Source: Leishmania martiniquensis (lineage: Eukaryota; Euglenozoa; Kinetoplastea; Trypanosomatida; Trypanosomatidae). From it: a DNA stretch of 64,000 nt. The position numbers were made by a program, and so were the translations under genes. The notes beneath the pieces are model-generated. The model worked only from the letters and a program-made list of their open reading frames with translations, was not told the origin of the DNA and searched no databases. Shown here one piece after another: positions 52,712-62,500 of this stretch. Location: NCBI RefSeq assembly GCF_017916325.1, contig NC_090168.1, positions 1,383,143 to 1,447,142 on the forward strand, written 5' to 3'. The stretch's first letter is position 1. Every line of letters begins with the position of its first letter.

Positions 52712-54850
52712 ATGAGTTCACACGGGTCGAGCCAGCGACACGAGTCATCGACCACCAGTCGACGGTCGTTGCCGTCCTCGGCGGCGGCCCGCATGCCCCA
52801 GTCATCGACATCGACTTCTGCCACAACCACAGCGCCCGGGCGTCTTGTCTGTCCCACCATTGACCGTGCAGCAGCTGCGTCTGCTACCGAGCAGACGATG
52901 CTGCAGCGACGCGTGTCATATCGCGGCACTGCGGCGCCGCGTGCCACCCCATCCTCAGCGCCAAAATCAGTGGACTTTTCGCGGCCCTCTGGCGGCCCCC
53001 TGAGGGAGGGCTTCAGCCGCAACGGCGGGCTCACGGACAGTGCCTACGGCAGTAGAGGTGACGCCTGCGCGTCTTTGCCACGAAGACATGGGATGAGCGG
53101 CCACGGCTCGCTGAACCAAGGCGGCTTTGGCAGCTGGAGTTGTGCGAACTCCGCTGGCTCGTCGCGTATGCCTTCGTACGGGAGCATGGGCGGTGGCGCT
53201 GGTGGCCATTACAGCGGCCGTAGCGATGGTGCTGGCAGCACCAGCTCGTTTCTGATGAGCCCGCTCGCCCCACCGCCGAGCTACGACAGCCTCAGCCCTG
53301 GTGAGATGAACAGCTGCGGGTCGATGGGCTCGAATGGGTTTGGTACCATGTGGGGTGCGATCATGCCGGTGGACTCCATGAGAATGATTCCCATGATGCT
53401 CGTGCCCGCGAGTTCGCTCTACAACGGAGGCGGTCTCTACGGCAGCTTTGCCGCGATGTACGGCCTGGGAGCCCCGGTGGGCTCCATATACGGCATGCCG
53501 CCCATGAGTATGATGTCCTCCACGCACAGCAGCAACCACAACTTTGGCGGCGTGTACGATAGTGGTGCCGGTGGGTGGTGGGTGAAAGAGGGGGCGGCAC
53601 CTATGGGCTCCTTCTTCGCCTCAAGTAATCACTCTGACTGGGGGAGCAGCACCTTGGCGAGCGCGTCCCGGAGTAGCCGAACGCTGGACAGTGAGAGGGG
53701 GAGGGCGAATGCCACGAGGTCTGCTACCGAGCCACACATGAAGGGCAGAAAAGCTCATGCCACCGCCATGCCTCCGACGTCGACAAAAATTCCTGCGAGA
53801 ACTCAGCGCAAAAGCGCGCTCGAAGCGCCCACAGCCACCACGGAGGCCAAGAAGAGTAGCGGTAACGGCAACACCGTGCGCGCTCTTGCCGTGGTCACAG
53901 GAGCGGGGTCGCCCGTCGCGGCTGTGCCTGGGAAGCTTGAGGTGGTAGCGGCTGCAGCCGACGCGGCAAAAGCGGCGGTGAAAGGGTCGACGTTGAGGGA
54001 GCTTCGGGATCGGTGGATTCGTGGCCATTGCAGCACGCTGGTCATCGCCTGCGGCGCGGGACAGCGAGAAACTAGCCTTGCCTTAATGTCAGCGTTCGTG
54101 GATGCCTGCTTCGCGCGCTTGAAGACGAGGTCAACCTACCACAGCGTGTCGGCCTCTCTCGTGGCGATCAAGGATTCCGAGTTGGGGCAAGACCTCCTAA
54201 AGAGCGGCGCCACATACGAAAAGATGCGGACGGCCAGCTCTCCCATCTACGGGCCTGCCTTGGCGGAGGTGACAGCGGAAGAGGTCGCGGACGGCGCCGC
54301 TTTCAGGGTTCTTCTGAAGAAGGGCATGCGACGCGTTAAGAGTAGCAAGGATCTCGTTGTCTGTCTCTGTGTGCTAAAGCAGCTGCAGAAAAAAGACGAC
54401 GCCGAAGAGAACCTCCTTGTGTCTGCGCTGAATGTCACCCTTGTCGCTGAAAATCTCACCTACCTCCGCAGCTTCAAAGCGAAAAGCACCACGGGCGTGC
54501 TTCGCCATTTGTACCGCTACGCCTTTTATGGTGGCAGCTGTACGGTGTGTGCAACGTGCGTGGCTGCTCATGACGCGGCGGCGGAAGACTCCATCGACGC
54601 CGTGCGTAACATGTCCGACATTAATAACAGCACACCGCACAGCGGCAGCGTCGCGGGTTTCGTCGACTATGCTGCGGGAAAAGTAGCCAAGTACCGTACC
54701 GCCTTGGGTAGCGTGACCAATCCGGACAAGAGGAAGGTGTACGAGAGGTCGATGAGCCACGTCCAGCAGATGCTCGAGGATATGCAGAGGCTGCAACGAC
54801 ATCCCAGAAAAGAAACAGCAAAGGTCTACAGTGTAAAGGAGAGCGCGTGA
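52712..54850 (+). CDS. Single-domain kinesin-like pseudomotor protein without a tidy GMGG array
   Basis: This is a 712-aa protein. ATG 52712 is the first in frame; the open frame upstream (from 52517) is translated 5' UTR. The N-terminus is Ser/Thr/Arg-rich (MSSHGSSQRHESSTTSRRS). Residues about 145-285 are Gly/Ser/Met/Tyr-rich with isolated motifs (YGSMGGG, GSIYGMPPMSMM) but no homogenised repeat, making this the most diverged N-terminal region of the family. The single domain spans about 387-712. It has a strand NTVRALAVV, GHCSTLVIACGAGQRETS at the P-loop position, QDLLKSG, SSPIYGP, LLVSALNVTLVAEN, LYRYAFYGGSCTVCA, and HSGSVAGFVDYA before the terminal helix. GAGQRETS superficially recalls a P-loop but lacks the Lys. 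The early part of the domain seems shortened compared with paralogues, since the DEV-type segment is not obvious. Confidence 0.92.
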   Translation: MSSHGSSQRHESSTTSRRSLPSSAAARMPQSSTSTSATTTAPGRLVCPTIDRAAAASATEQTMLQRRVSYRGTAAPRATPSSAPKSVDFSRPSGGPLREGFSRNGGLTDSAYGSRGDACASLPRRHGMSGHGSLNQGGFGSWSCANSAGSSRMPSYGSMGGGAGGHYSGRSDGAGSTSSFLMSPLAPPPSYDSLSPGEMNSCGSMGSNGFGTMWGAIMPVDSMRMIPMMLVPASSLYNGGGLYGSFAAMYGLGAPVGSIYGMPPMSMMSSTHSSNHNFGGVYDSGAGGWWVKEGAAPMGSFFASSNHSDWGSSTLASASRSSRTLDSERGRANATRSATEPHMKGRKAHATAMPPTSTKIPARTQRKSALEAPTATTEAKKSSGNGNTVRALAVVTGAGSPVAAVPGKLEVVAAAADAAKAAVKGSTLRELRDRWIRGHCSTLVIACGAGQRETSLALMSAFVDACFARLKTRSTYHSVSASLVAIKDSELGQDLLKSGATYEKMRTASSPIYGPALAEVTAEEVADGAAFRVLLKKGMRRVKSSKDLVVCLCVLKQLQKKDDAEENLLVSALNVTLVAENLTYLRSFKAKSTTGVLRHLYRYAFYGGSCTVCATCVAAHDAAAEDSIDAVRNMSDINNSTPHSGSVAGFVDYAAGKVAKYRTALGSVTNPDKRKVYERSMSHVQQMLEDMQRLQRHPRKETAKVYSVKESA

Positions 54851-56830
54851 TGGTGCGGCTCCTCGACCGAGGCGCGCCGCTCGTTTGGCAACTCCTTTCG
54901 TGCAAAGTTATTCCTTACTGTATTTCGGTACTGTCATGTGCATGTGTATGTCATATATATATATTTCTTTTAGCGGCCATGATGCACCGGCTGACGGAAA
55001 ATGTTTTCCTTCAATTTGTCACCTGCGCGTGTCTCCCTCATGATGTGTGAAGGTGCCCCCCCGAGTGTGTTTGAAATCTGAAGTGAGTGCGTATATATAT
55101 ATGTGTGTGTGTGTGGGCGCCCAGCTTCTCACTGTGTATGTGTATGTGTGGGCGCAAGCCATGCCCCCCACCCTATCTGTGTGATTGCCGCGCCACTTTT
55201 TGGCGGCAGGAAAGGGCCGAGTATCTGCAGCGCAGCAATACCAGAGCAATTTATCTGTACGGGCCGCACCATTCAGACTTGGAATCGCGTTGCGCGGGAA
55301 TCGACACGCGGCAGTGAGCACGCTTGGGACATCGACATGACATACGGGGCATCGAGGTGACTCGCGTACGTTTCTCACCCGGCTCGCACACTGCCTCGTG
55401 GTTTTTCAAGCCTGAGCCGTGCTTTGAGGACGGCAATGGGCGCTCTCATCCAAGGTGGGTGTCCACAGCAGCTTCGCCTCGCGCGGCGGTGAATTCCATG
55501 GCAGGGTGTGGGCTGCTGGCGGATTGGAGCTGAACCCCCTGTGCTACACGGCAAGGAGGGCACGCTCAAGGGAGAGAACAAAAAGGCTGTATGGCTCTCG
55601 ATCCCTCGGCATTTCACTGGCGATCGGCAGGTGACGCGCCGTTGCCGCCCCACTTTTTCTTCTTTCAGTTGGGCTCTTGTTCAACAGCTGCTCGGCCTTA
55701 TGCGACTGCATCAAGTGGATACGCATTCTGCCTGACTCCCCAGGAGCGTCTCTCGCGGTGCGCATCTCGTGCTGGCTGAGGGGCGCCGGGTGCTTGTTGT
55801 TGGCTGGACGTGTGTATCTACTGTGGTTATCATGGCATTAGGCGTTGTGTGACCATAACAGAGACTCTGGACATATGTGACCGTGGCCCTTTTCATGTGC
55901 CATTCCTCGCGTCCTAACGGCGCGAGAGAAGAAAGTACAGAGTGCTGTGGTGAGGAGCCTGAGCCAGCTGTCCCCCTCCCCCCTCTATACCATTCAATCT
56001 CAGAGAAAAACGGAACATGGACGCCATCCATTGCCGTGGAGCACCGAGAGAAGTCGTGACGCCAGATGCGCCTGCCCCTTTTAGTGACATTGCGCTCATT
56101 TCTGGCCGCGGATGCGGCTGCTGATCGACTGCCTCGGCTCTCTTTGTCTGTCGGTGCCAGGGAAAGTGACAGAAAAGAAAGGGGCAAACGCGCCCATGCC
56201 GTTGGGTGATTTCATGCGCGCTCTCCCTCTCTCACCTCCAGCGTCCGCGTGCTTCGTGAACGAGGAATAGGCGTTCCTGGTGATGGGTATGACGCGCGGG
56301 GCAGTAACGGTGGGAGCATAGCAAGTTGGTGTACCAACGCCTGTGTTGCCCACTGGGCGCCACTCCTGCTTGCTCCGCAAGGATCCATAGGGCATTGCTT
56401 CTTTCTCATGTCCACGCCCTCTCTCTTTTCACCCTTGCCTCTACCTCCCCGTCTCTCTCTCTTTTTCTGCAATGACGCCCACATATGTGTTTGTGTCTGT
56501 GCTGTCATAAGTGTGCGTTCTCTTCTCCATCCGTGCAAGCACCCGCAACCAAAGATCTTTCACCGCTCTGCTCCCTCCCACGACTCTCACTTCTTCCTCT
56601 TCCTCGTCGCTCGCTTCGCTGTTCGATTCGCCCATTGCACGCGTCCCGCTCACGCGTCTTCTTTTGCAGACCAGTGTAACCAAGTACGTTCTCTTTCCCC
56701 CCTCCCCCTTCCCCTCTTCGCGCCCGAGCGAGTCCGTCTCTGCATCGTTCTCAGTTTGCTTTGTCATCCTTCGCTGTGTTTTCTCCTCGCGGGCGATCCC
56801 TTTCCCTCTCGCCCAGTCTGCTCTCCGCCT

Positions 56831-56848
56831 CACACACACACACACACC
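56831..56848. repeat. CA dinucleotide microsatellite
   Basis: Perfect CA run inside the pyrimidine-rich 5' flank of the gene at 57085. Confidence 0.85.
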
Positions 56849-56931
56849 TCTTTTTTTCGCCGTTCGCCTTTCACGGCCGAGATACAAAAGGAGAAAAAGG
56901 AAAAGGGGGCAAACTCTGTGCACACCTGTGG

Positions 56932-56973
56932 AGTTTCCTCGCCTTTGCTGTTAATCTTTTCCTCGTTCCTTAG
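56932..56973 (+). promoter_or_regulatory. Candidate trans-splice acceptor for the gene at 57085
   Basis: A C/T-rich tract (56932-56970, ending ttttcctcgttcct) leads to tAG at 56972-56973, about 112 nt before the ATG. An alternative is the T-rich tract at 56847-56872 with AG at 56880-56881. Confidence 0.45.
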
Positions 56974-57084
56974 CCCTGGGCCCTGCGTAGCGGCAGCATC
57001 TGCTACAGGTGCGGCCTGCAGGATCGTGAAGCGCAATACCCTCTCCCTCTACACCCGCAGATTCGCACCACCACATTAGCAGCC

Positions 57085-59511
57085 ATGAACACCAGCAAGA
57101 GCACCGGCTCTTCTAGCAAGAGCAGGTCTGCTTCCGGCAGACGTCTGTCGGGCGGCGAATCGAGCAGCCACAAGTCAGGCAGGAAGCTCTCAGATCGCGC
57201 ATCATCATCTTCTGGTAGGCACCGCTCCTCGAGCCGGTCCTCGGGGGAGCACAAGCGCTCTTACTCTTCCAAGCCGGCCGCACCGTCGGCAGGGGCAGCC
57301 TCCGCGACGGCAACGGCGTCACGCCCCGCCAGTGCGACTCCCAAGTCCGGCAGCACCGTTGCATCGAAGAGTGCCGTGAAGCCAGCCGCCTCTCGCGCCT
57401 TGCCGGCCGCCACGATACCGTCTTCGGCTCAAAATTCCGGCGGTGCTCCTCCGAACGGTGCGCCTGCGATCATGCCGAGCTCTGGTACCAAACCGACCGG
57501 TACTGGCGAGGGTGGGACTGGGCCAAACATTCAGCCCATCGGAGGCTCTATGAGGGGAGGCCTAAACGGCATGTACGGCCCGAGTACCGCGAGCGGCTAC
57601 GGCAGCTTAGGCAACAACCAGAACGGCATGCTCTGCGCCTTTGGCTCGATAGGCGGCGCGCAGAATGTCATGAACGGGTGTGGCTTCATGGGCCCCAGCC
57701 GCCTGAGCGGGTATGGCAGCATGGGCGGCAACCAGAAGGGCATGATGAACGCTTTCGGCTCGATGGGCGCAGCCCAGGATGGCATGGGTGGCTACGGCTC
57801 CATGGCCGGCGGTGGCCCCGAAGGCATGGATGGCTTGGGCTGCCCAATGGGTTCCATGTACGGCATGGGCGGTTCGATGGGTTCCATGTACGGCATGGGC
57901 GGGCCGATGGGCTCCATGTACGGCATGGGCGGGTCAATGGGTTCCATGTACGGCATGGGCGGGCCGATGGGCTCGATGTACGGCATGGGCGGGCCGATGG
58001 GCTCGATGTACGGCATGGGCGGGCCGATGGGCTCGATGTACGGCATGGGCGGGCCGATGGGCTCGATGTACGGCATGGGCGGCGGCAGCCTGTACGGCGC
58101 TTGCTACCAGAGCGTAGTCGATGCGGCGTCTCGCCGTGACAGCTTCCTCAATAAGAACGACTTGATTCGAGCCGAGGTGAAGCCGCTGAAGAGCAGCGTA
58201 GACGCCAAAGAGGCGAGCGGGAAGGGGGAGGGGGACGAGAAAGACAGCAAACACAGCGAAGCGCAGATTGAGGAGCGCAAGAAAGACGCCAAGGACCTCG
58301 AGGTGGCGGCAAAGAAGGAAGGCAGCGAGAAGAAGGAGAGCACAGACAAGAAGCCGTCTGCTCCGCCGAAGCCAGCGGACGCGGACGCCAAGGTGGCGAA
58401 GGGCTGTGCCGACACGAAGGCCTCGGAGGCCGACAAGAAGGACTTGAAGGACAAGGGCGGAGAGAAGAAGGACAGCGAGGCGCCAGTGGCGAAGTCGGAC
58501 GGCCCCCTGAAGCTTAGCGGCACCAAAATTCGCAGTCTGGCGCTCATCTGCAAGTCGGGCAAGGAGGCAAAAGTTACAGTGAAGGGCAGAGACACCGTTT
58601 TCATGGACGGCAAGGAGACGCTGCTCGACGAGGCTGTCCTCATCGAGGATCCGAAGAAGCCTGTGGAGGCGGCGGCGCTGTCTGAAGTGCGGAATCAGTG
58701 GGTATCAGGCCATAATACCACCATCATGGTCGGCAGCGATGACACGCGACGCGCGCAAGCCGTGAACTTCATGTGCGAGTACCTGTCCACGTGCACGGGC
58801 AAGCTAGCCGCCAGTGGTGAATACTTCAGCATCTACATCACGATGACGGCGCTCGATGGCGCGGACCAGGGCCGCGACCTGCTAAAGGACGGCGCGGTCT
58901 TCGAGAGGCTTCTGCTCTCCTCGTCGCCGGTGTACGGCCCGGCGCTTAACAAGATGACGGTGAAGGAGGTGAACACGAAGGAGACGATGGAGGCAGCGCT
59001 CAAGGAAGGCATGGGGCGCGCCAAGGAGAGCGAGATGGTCTGCAGCTACCTAGTTTTGAAGCAGTGCCGCAAGAGCAGCGCAGGCACAATGGTGTACCTT
59101 TCCTCGCTGAACGTCACACTCGTCGGACCAAACGTGGAGCATCTCACCGGCCTCAAGGCCAAGAAAGCGGAGGAACCATGCCGCCTCTACCGCTACTCCA
59201 TCGGCGGTGGCAGCCACACCGTGTGCGTCGGCTTCGTCAGCGATGACGAGGCCTCCGCTGCCAAGGTCTTCGCCGCGCTCAAGGAAATGCGCGAGGTGGA
59301 GAACTCTGAGCCACGCAGCGGCAATGTGAAGCGCTTCATCGAATACACCAAGAAGGAGATCCCAAAGTGCAAAGAAAAGATCGCCGCGACGACGGAGGAG
59401 AGCAAGAAGGCAAACTACGAGACGATGCTGCGGCGGATGGAGATGATGCTCAAGGACGCCGAGGATATCGAGAGGGACCCCAAAACGGTCGCCCCAAAGG
59501 CGTACGTGTGA
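57085..59511 (+). CDS. Single-domain kinesin-like pseudomotor protein with 8 GSMYGMGG units
   Basis: This is an 808-aa protein starting at ATG 57085. Residues 1-70 are Ser/Arg/Lys-rich and RS-like (SKSRSASGRRLSGGESSSHK). A Gly/Met region follows, with eight perfect-length GSMYGMGG units at 253-332. About 372-475 is a highly charged Lys/Asp/Glu/Ala linker, likely a single helix or disordered. The single domain (about 482-808) gives the clearest landmark series: KIRSLALI, LLDEAVLIEDP, VRNQWVSGHNTTIMVG, FSIYITMTALDGADQGRDLLKDG, SSSPVYGPALNKMTV with a helix ending GMGRA, MVYLSSLNVTLVGPN, LYRYSIGGGSHTVCVGFVSD, LKEMREVEN, and RSGNVKRFIEYT. In kinesins the corresponding places hold IRVxVRVRP, FxFDxVF, EGYNGTIFAYG, EIYNExIxDLL, GVYVxGLTE, LNLVDLAG, LTRLLQDSLGGNSKT and RAKxIxN. 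GSDDTRRA replaces the P-loop. Confidence 0.95.
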   Translation: MNTSKSTGSSSKSRSASGRRLSGGESSSHKSGRKLSDRASSSSGRHRSSSRSSGEHKRSYSSKPAAPSAGAASATATASRPASATPKSGSTVASKSAVKPAASRALPAATIPSSAQNSGGAPPNGAPAIMPSSGTKPTGTGEGGTGPNIQPIGGSMRGGLNGMYGPSTASGYGSLGNNQNGMLCAFGSIGGAQNVMNGCGFMGPSRLSGYGSMGGNQKGMMNAFGSMGAAQDGMGGYGSMAGGGPEGMDGLGCPMGSMYGMGGSMGSMYGMGGPMGSMYGMGGSMGSMYGMGGPMGSMYGMGGPMGSMYGMGGPMGSMYGMGGPMGSMYGMGGGSLYGACYQSVVDAASRRDSFLNKNDLIRAEVKPLKSSVDAKEASGKGEGDEKDSKHSEAQIEERKKDAKDLEVAAKKEGSEKKESTDKKPSAPPKPADADAKVAKGCADTKASEADKKDLKDKGGEKKDSEAPVAKSDGPLKLSGTKIRSLALICKSGKEAKVTVKGRDTVFMDGKETLLDEAVLIEDPKKPVEAAALSEVRNQWVSGHNTTIMVGSDDTRRAQAVNFMCEYLSTCTGKLAASGEYFSIYITMTALDGADQGRDLLKDGAVFERLLLSSSPVYGPALNKMTVKEVNTKETMEAALKEGMGRAKESEMVCSYLVLKQCRKSSAGTMVYLSSLNVTLVGPNVEHLTGLKAKKAEEPCRLYRYSIGGGSHTVCVGFVSDDEASAAKVFAALKEMREVENSEPRSGNVKRFIEYTKKEIPKCKEKIAATTEESKKANYETMLRRMEMMLKDAEDIERDPKTVAPKAYV
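57841..58080 (+). repeat. 30-bp GSMYGMGG-coding minisatellite, 8 units
   Basis: Eight exact-length 30-bp units. The last four are identical (gggccgatgggctcgatgta followed by cggcatgggc), while the first four alternate PM/SM and synonymous tcc/tcg serine codons. The homogenised unit is the same as in the later units of the array at 33911-34210. Confidence 0.96.
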
Positions 59512-62500
59512 GAGCCTCAGCAAGAAGACAAAAAATGCAGCCGCGAGGGGTGGACAGCGAAGTGCACTGCACGAGCGCCGCATACGAAATGGACGGGTGC
59601 TCAACAAGAGGATAATGGGTTGCCGCTCAGCGCCGTCTTCCTCCGCTCCACCTACCCATTTCCCCGATTTGTCTCGCGAGCGTTCGACTGTGGGCGGTGG
59701 GCTGGTGTGTAATCTCTCAGTCTGTCTCGGTGGCACCTCTGAGTCGTCCTTTCGAGGGATGTTTTTTTTCGCGCGCGTCTTTTTTTTCTTTCGTCCCTTC
59801 CGTCGAAAGCAGTCCTGCTGGTTTACGATCTTTTCCTCAGTGTGTGCCCTTCTGCTCCGAACATGTGGCGCTCACCGCTTCCGTCAGCGCGTGCCGCCTC
59901 CGGTGTCCTTTGAGGCGCCTCGTCGCCTTTTTGAGGTGTCGTATTGCTGCACTGCTGTCTTGCGATGCGGGTGCAGTGGCGCACAGGAGCGCATGCAGGT
60001 TGCCGATCAGGAGGAGAAGGCTCAAGGAAGCAACGAGGTGACGCCGGCAATTCCCTCCAGGAAGAGATCGGACAGATCAGCGGCTCAGCAGAAAGAACGA
60101 AACGACCTCTCCTGTCCCAATGCCCCCTACAGTTCCCATTGGCCGGGTAGATGAGGAGTCGCAAACGCCGCGGGTGCTTCCTTTGGCTGCGCTGGTGTCC
60201 GCCTCTTTCCATCGCCGTGGCTGTGTTCTCGTTTCGTCCCCTTCCCCGCAGTCTTTGGGGCTTCCACACAACCTACCCGACTTCATCGCCGCCTCTATCG
60301 TCCATATTCCTCTTGCCGAAGGTCATATCCGTGTGTCTTTCTGTTGCGTTACTATTTGATGTGTGCTTGTTTTCGCTTCTCCTCGTCGAAGCTATTCCAC
60401 ACGCCCCCCGCCTCTCTCTCGCCTTCGCATTTGTTTTTAGTTCTCTTGACACGTTTCTTTTCCTGCCCTTTCCTACATGTATCTTTCGTCGTCTCTCCTC
60501 TAGGCTCTCTGCCTACTGTTCGGTACACTTGTTAGGCTCTGGTCTGCATGCGTGTGTGCATCCGTCGTGGTCGCTCTCGTCGACGGGGCTCTACCGCCTG
60601 CAACGGCATCTTTTTCTATTTGACTCTCATGGCCATGACACATTGGCACACACACGCGAAACAAAGGAGGGGGTGATCAGGGACAGCTTTTCTGGGCCTT
60701 TCGATTGCCTCTTCTTCCCCCCATTCTCTCCCACGCGATCCTCCCCTCTTCACTTTTTTTCACGATGGGGTTCGCTCCGCGAGTACTGTTTTCCACCCTG
60801 TCGCCGCCTATATCCCCCTTTTACACGTTTTTTTTATGTGCCTGTGTCTTTCTCTGCGCGTCGATAGCTTAGGCGAGAGTGACAGTCGCTGCTCTTCAAC
60901 GTTTCTCATGCCTTTGCGCACTGCTCGGGAGTGCATGTTGTTGCTCCGTGTCACGCGCTTTTTTTTCCCTTCTTCCTGTCCTGTGACTCGTTTCTCACCC
61001 CCTTTCCACAATCCCAGATTGTTTGTGCATATCGCTGACAGGAATCTTCCGTAAGGCTCCGTCTTTCCGTTGCAACACACACCCCGCACGCACAGGATCA
61101 CGCACGACTGTGCACATCATCACATGGGCTCATTCGCACAAACGAGCCGGATCGTCGACGGACTCATGCATGTCTCTGGAATGTGGATCCTGTGTGCGTG
61201 TGTGTGTGTGTGTGCATTGGTGTATATGTGCTCAGTTAAACTATTCTGTTGAACGCGATGGTGTTGGCCGCTATTTTTCCCGTTTTTTTTTTTTGCGTGT
61301 CTGTGTGCTAGCCTGCTTGCCGCCGCCCATCTCTCACGTTCCTTCCGCGTCGCCATTGTTGTTCGTCTGCCTCTTCCGCTCATGTGTATAATTGCCTCCT
61401 CCTTTATGTTTCAACGTTCGCTTTCTATTTCTTTTCATGGTGGTGGCTGCGCACGTGCACGTGTTCTCACGCGTGGACATTTGTGCGGGTGATGGATTTC
61501 AGAGATGGAGTGTAAAGGGGCAGGGCACTCGAAAAGGAAAGTGCGGAGGCGTCTGTGCTTCACTGCCGATCATGACTTGCTCCATTCTTTTTTTTTTCCC
61601 CCTTCGCATCCTATTTCTTTGCCACACCGACAGGAGCAAACCCACAAGTGCACAGCAGCACCATGTGTGCCGCTGCTCCCTCGCTCATGAACGGGTTGCA
61701 GAGGCATAGCCTCCCTCCATTTGCCTCTGGTGAAGCCAGGTTGTGTATGCGCCTCTGCATACGTGTATACGACTTCACCTTCTCACGATGCGCGGCCATC
61801 TTCTGAGCCTTTTCACACGCCCACCCCCTCCCCTTGTCCTTTCCGTCGTCGCTCCCTTCCCTTTGTCTTCCCCACCTCTCGAATTTTTTCGTTGTTTTCC
61901 TCTCTACCGTCTCACCACCGTACAGCAGTGGAACCAAAAGATCGTATGAAGTCACAATCAGACGCCCGCACACACGCACACGAAGAAGACACGCGGTCTC
62001 CGACCTACGCAGTTTTTCCTCTTTCTTGTCTATTCTTTTTCTATGCTACTCTCTCTCATTCCTGGGCTGACTCTCTCTATTCCTCTGTGCGCGTGTGCTT
62101 GTGTGTGCGTAGAGTGATTTCGCCCCCCTCCCTTACCCACACACGTTCCTCTGTTGTCTTTCCCCTTACTCCCCCCTTTTTCGACAAACTTCATCCAGCG
62201 CTTACCTCCGCTCTAGTTCGAACCTGCGCCGCCATCACCTCGTACATAGTTGCTACGCTTTACACGTTTTCTTCTCTTTTTTCTTCTTCCTCCATACCTC
62301 CGTTGCAGTGGGTGGGTGGAGGCGCAGCAGCAAGATAAAGGGAGGAGTCATTAGAACCGTTGCTGTGCGCGTCGCATGAGAGGATGTGCAAGCAGGGCGA
62401 CCCACGATCGCACACAGATGCTTGCGCATCAAGGTGTGCTGAGCTCCTCTGGCCTTTACTCTGTTCTCTAACGTGCTTTTCCTCTTACGTGCTTCTCGCT

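Larger units (their letters stand above)
54851..57084. other. Intergenic region, 2.2 kb
   Basis: This is the shortest spacer between complete genes. Short TA runs occur at 54953-54964 and near 55093. A GC-balanced patch at about 55160-55860 has no convincing frame and may be a decayed element. From 56400 the sequence is strongly pyrimidine-rich up to the gene at 57085, with a CA run at 56831-56848. Confidence 0.6.
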
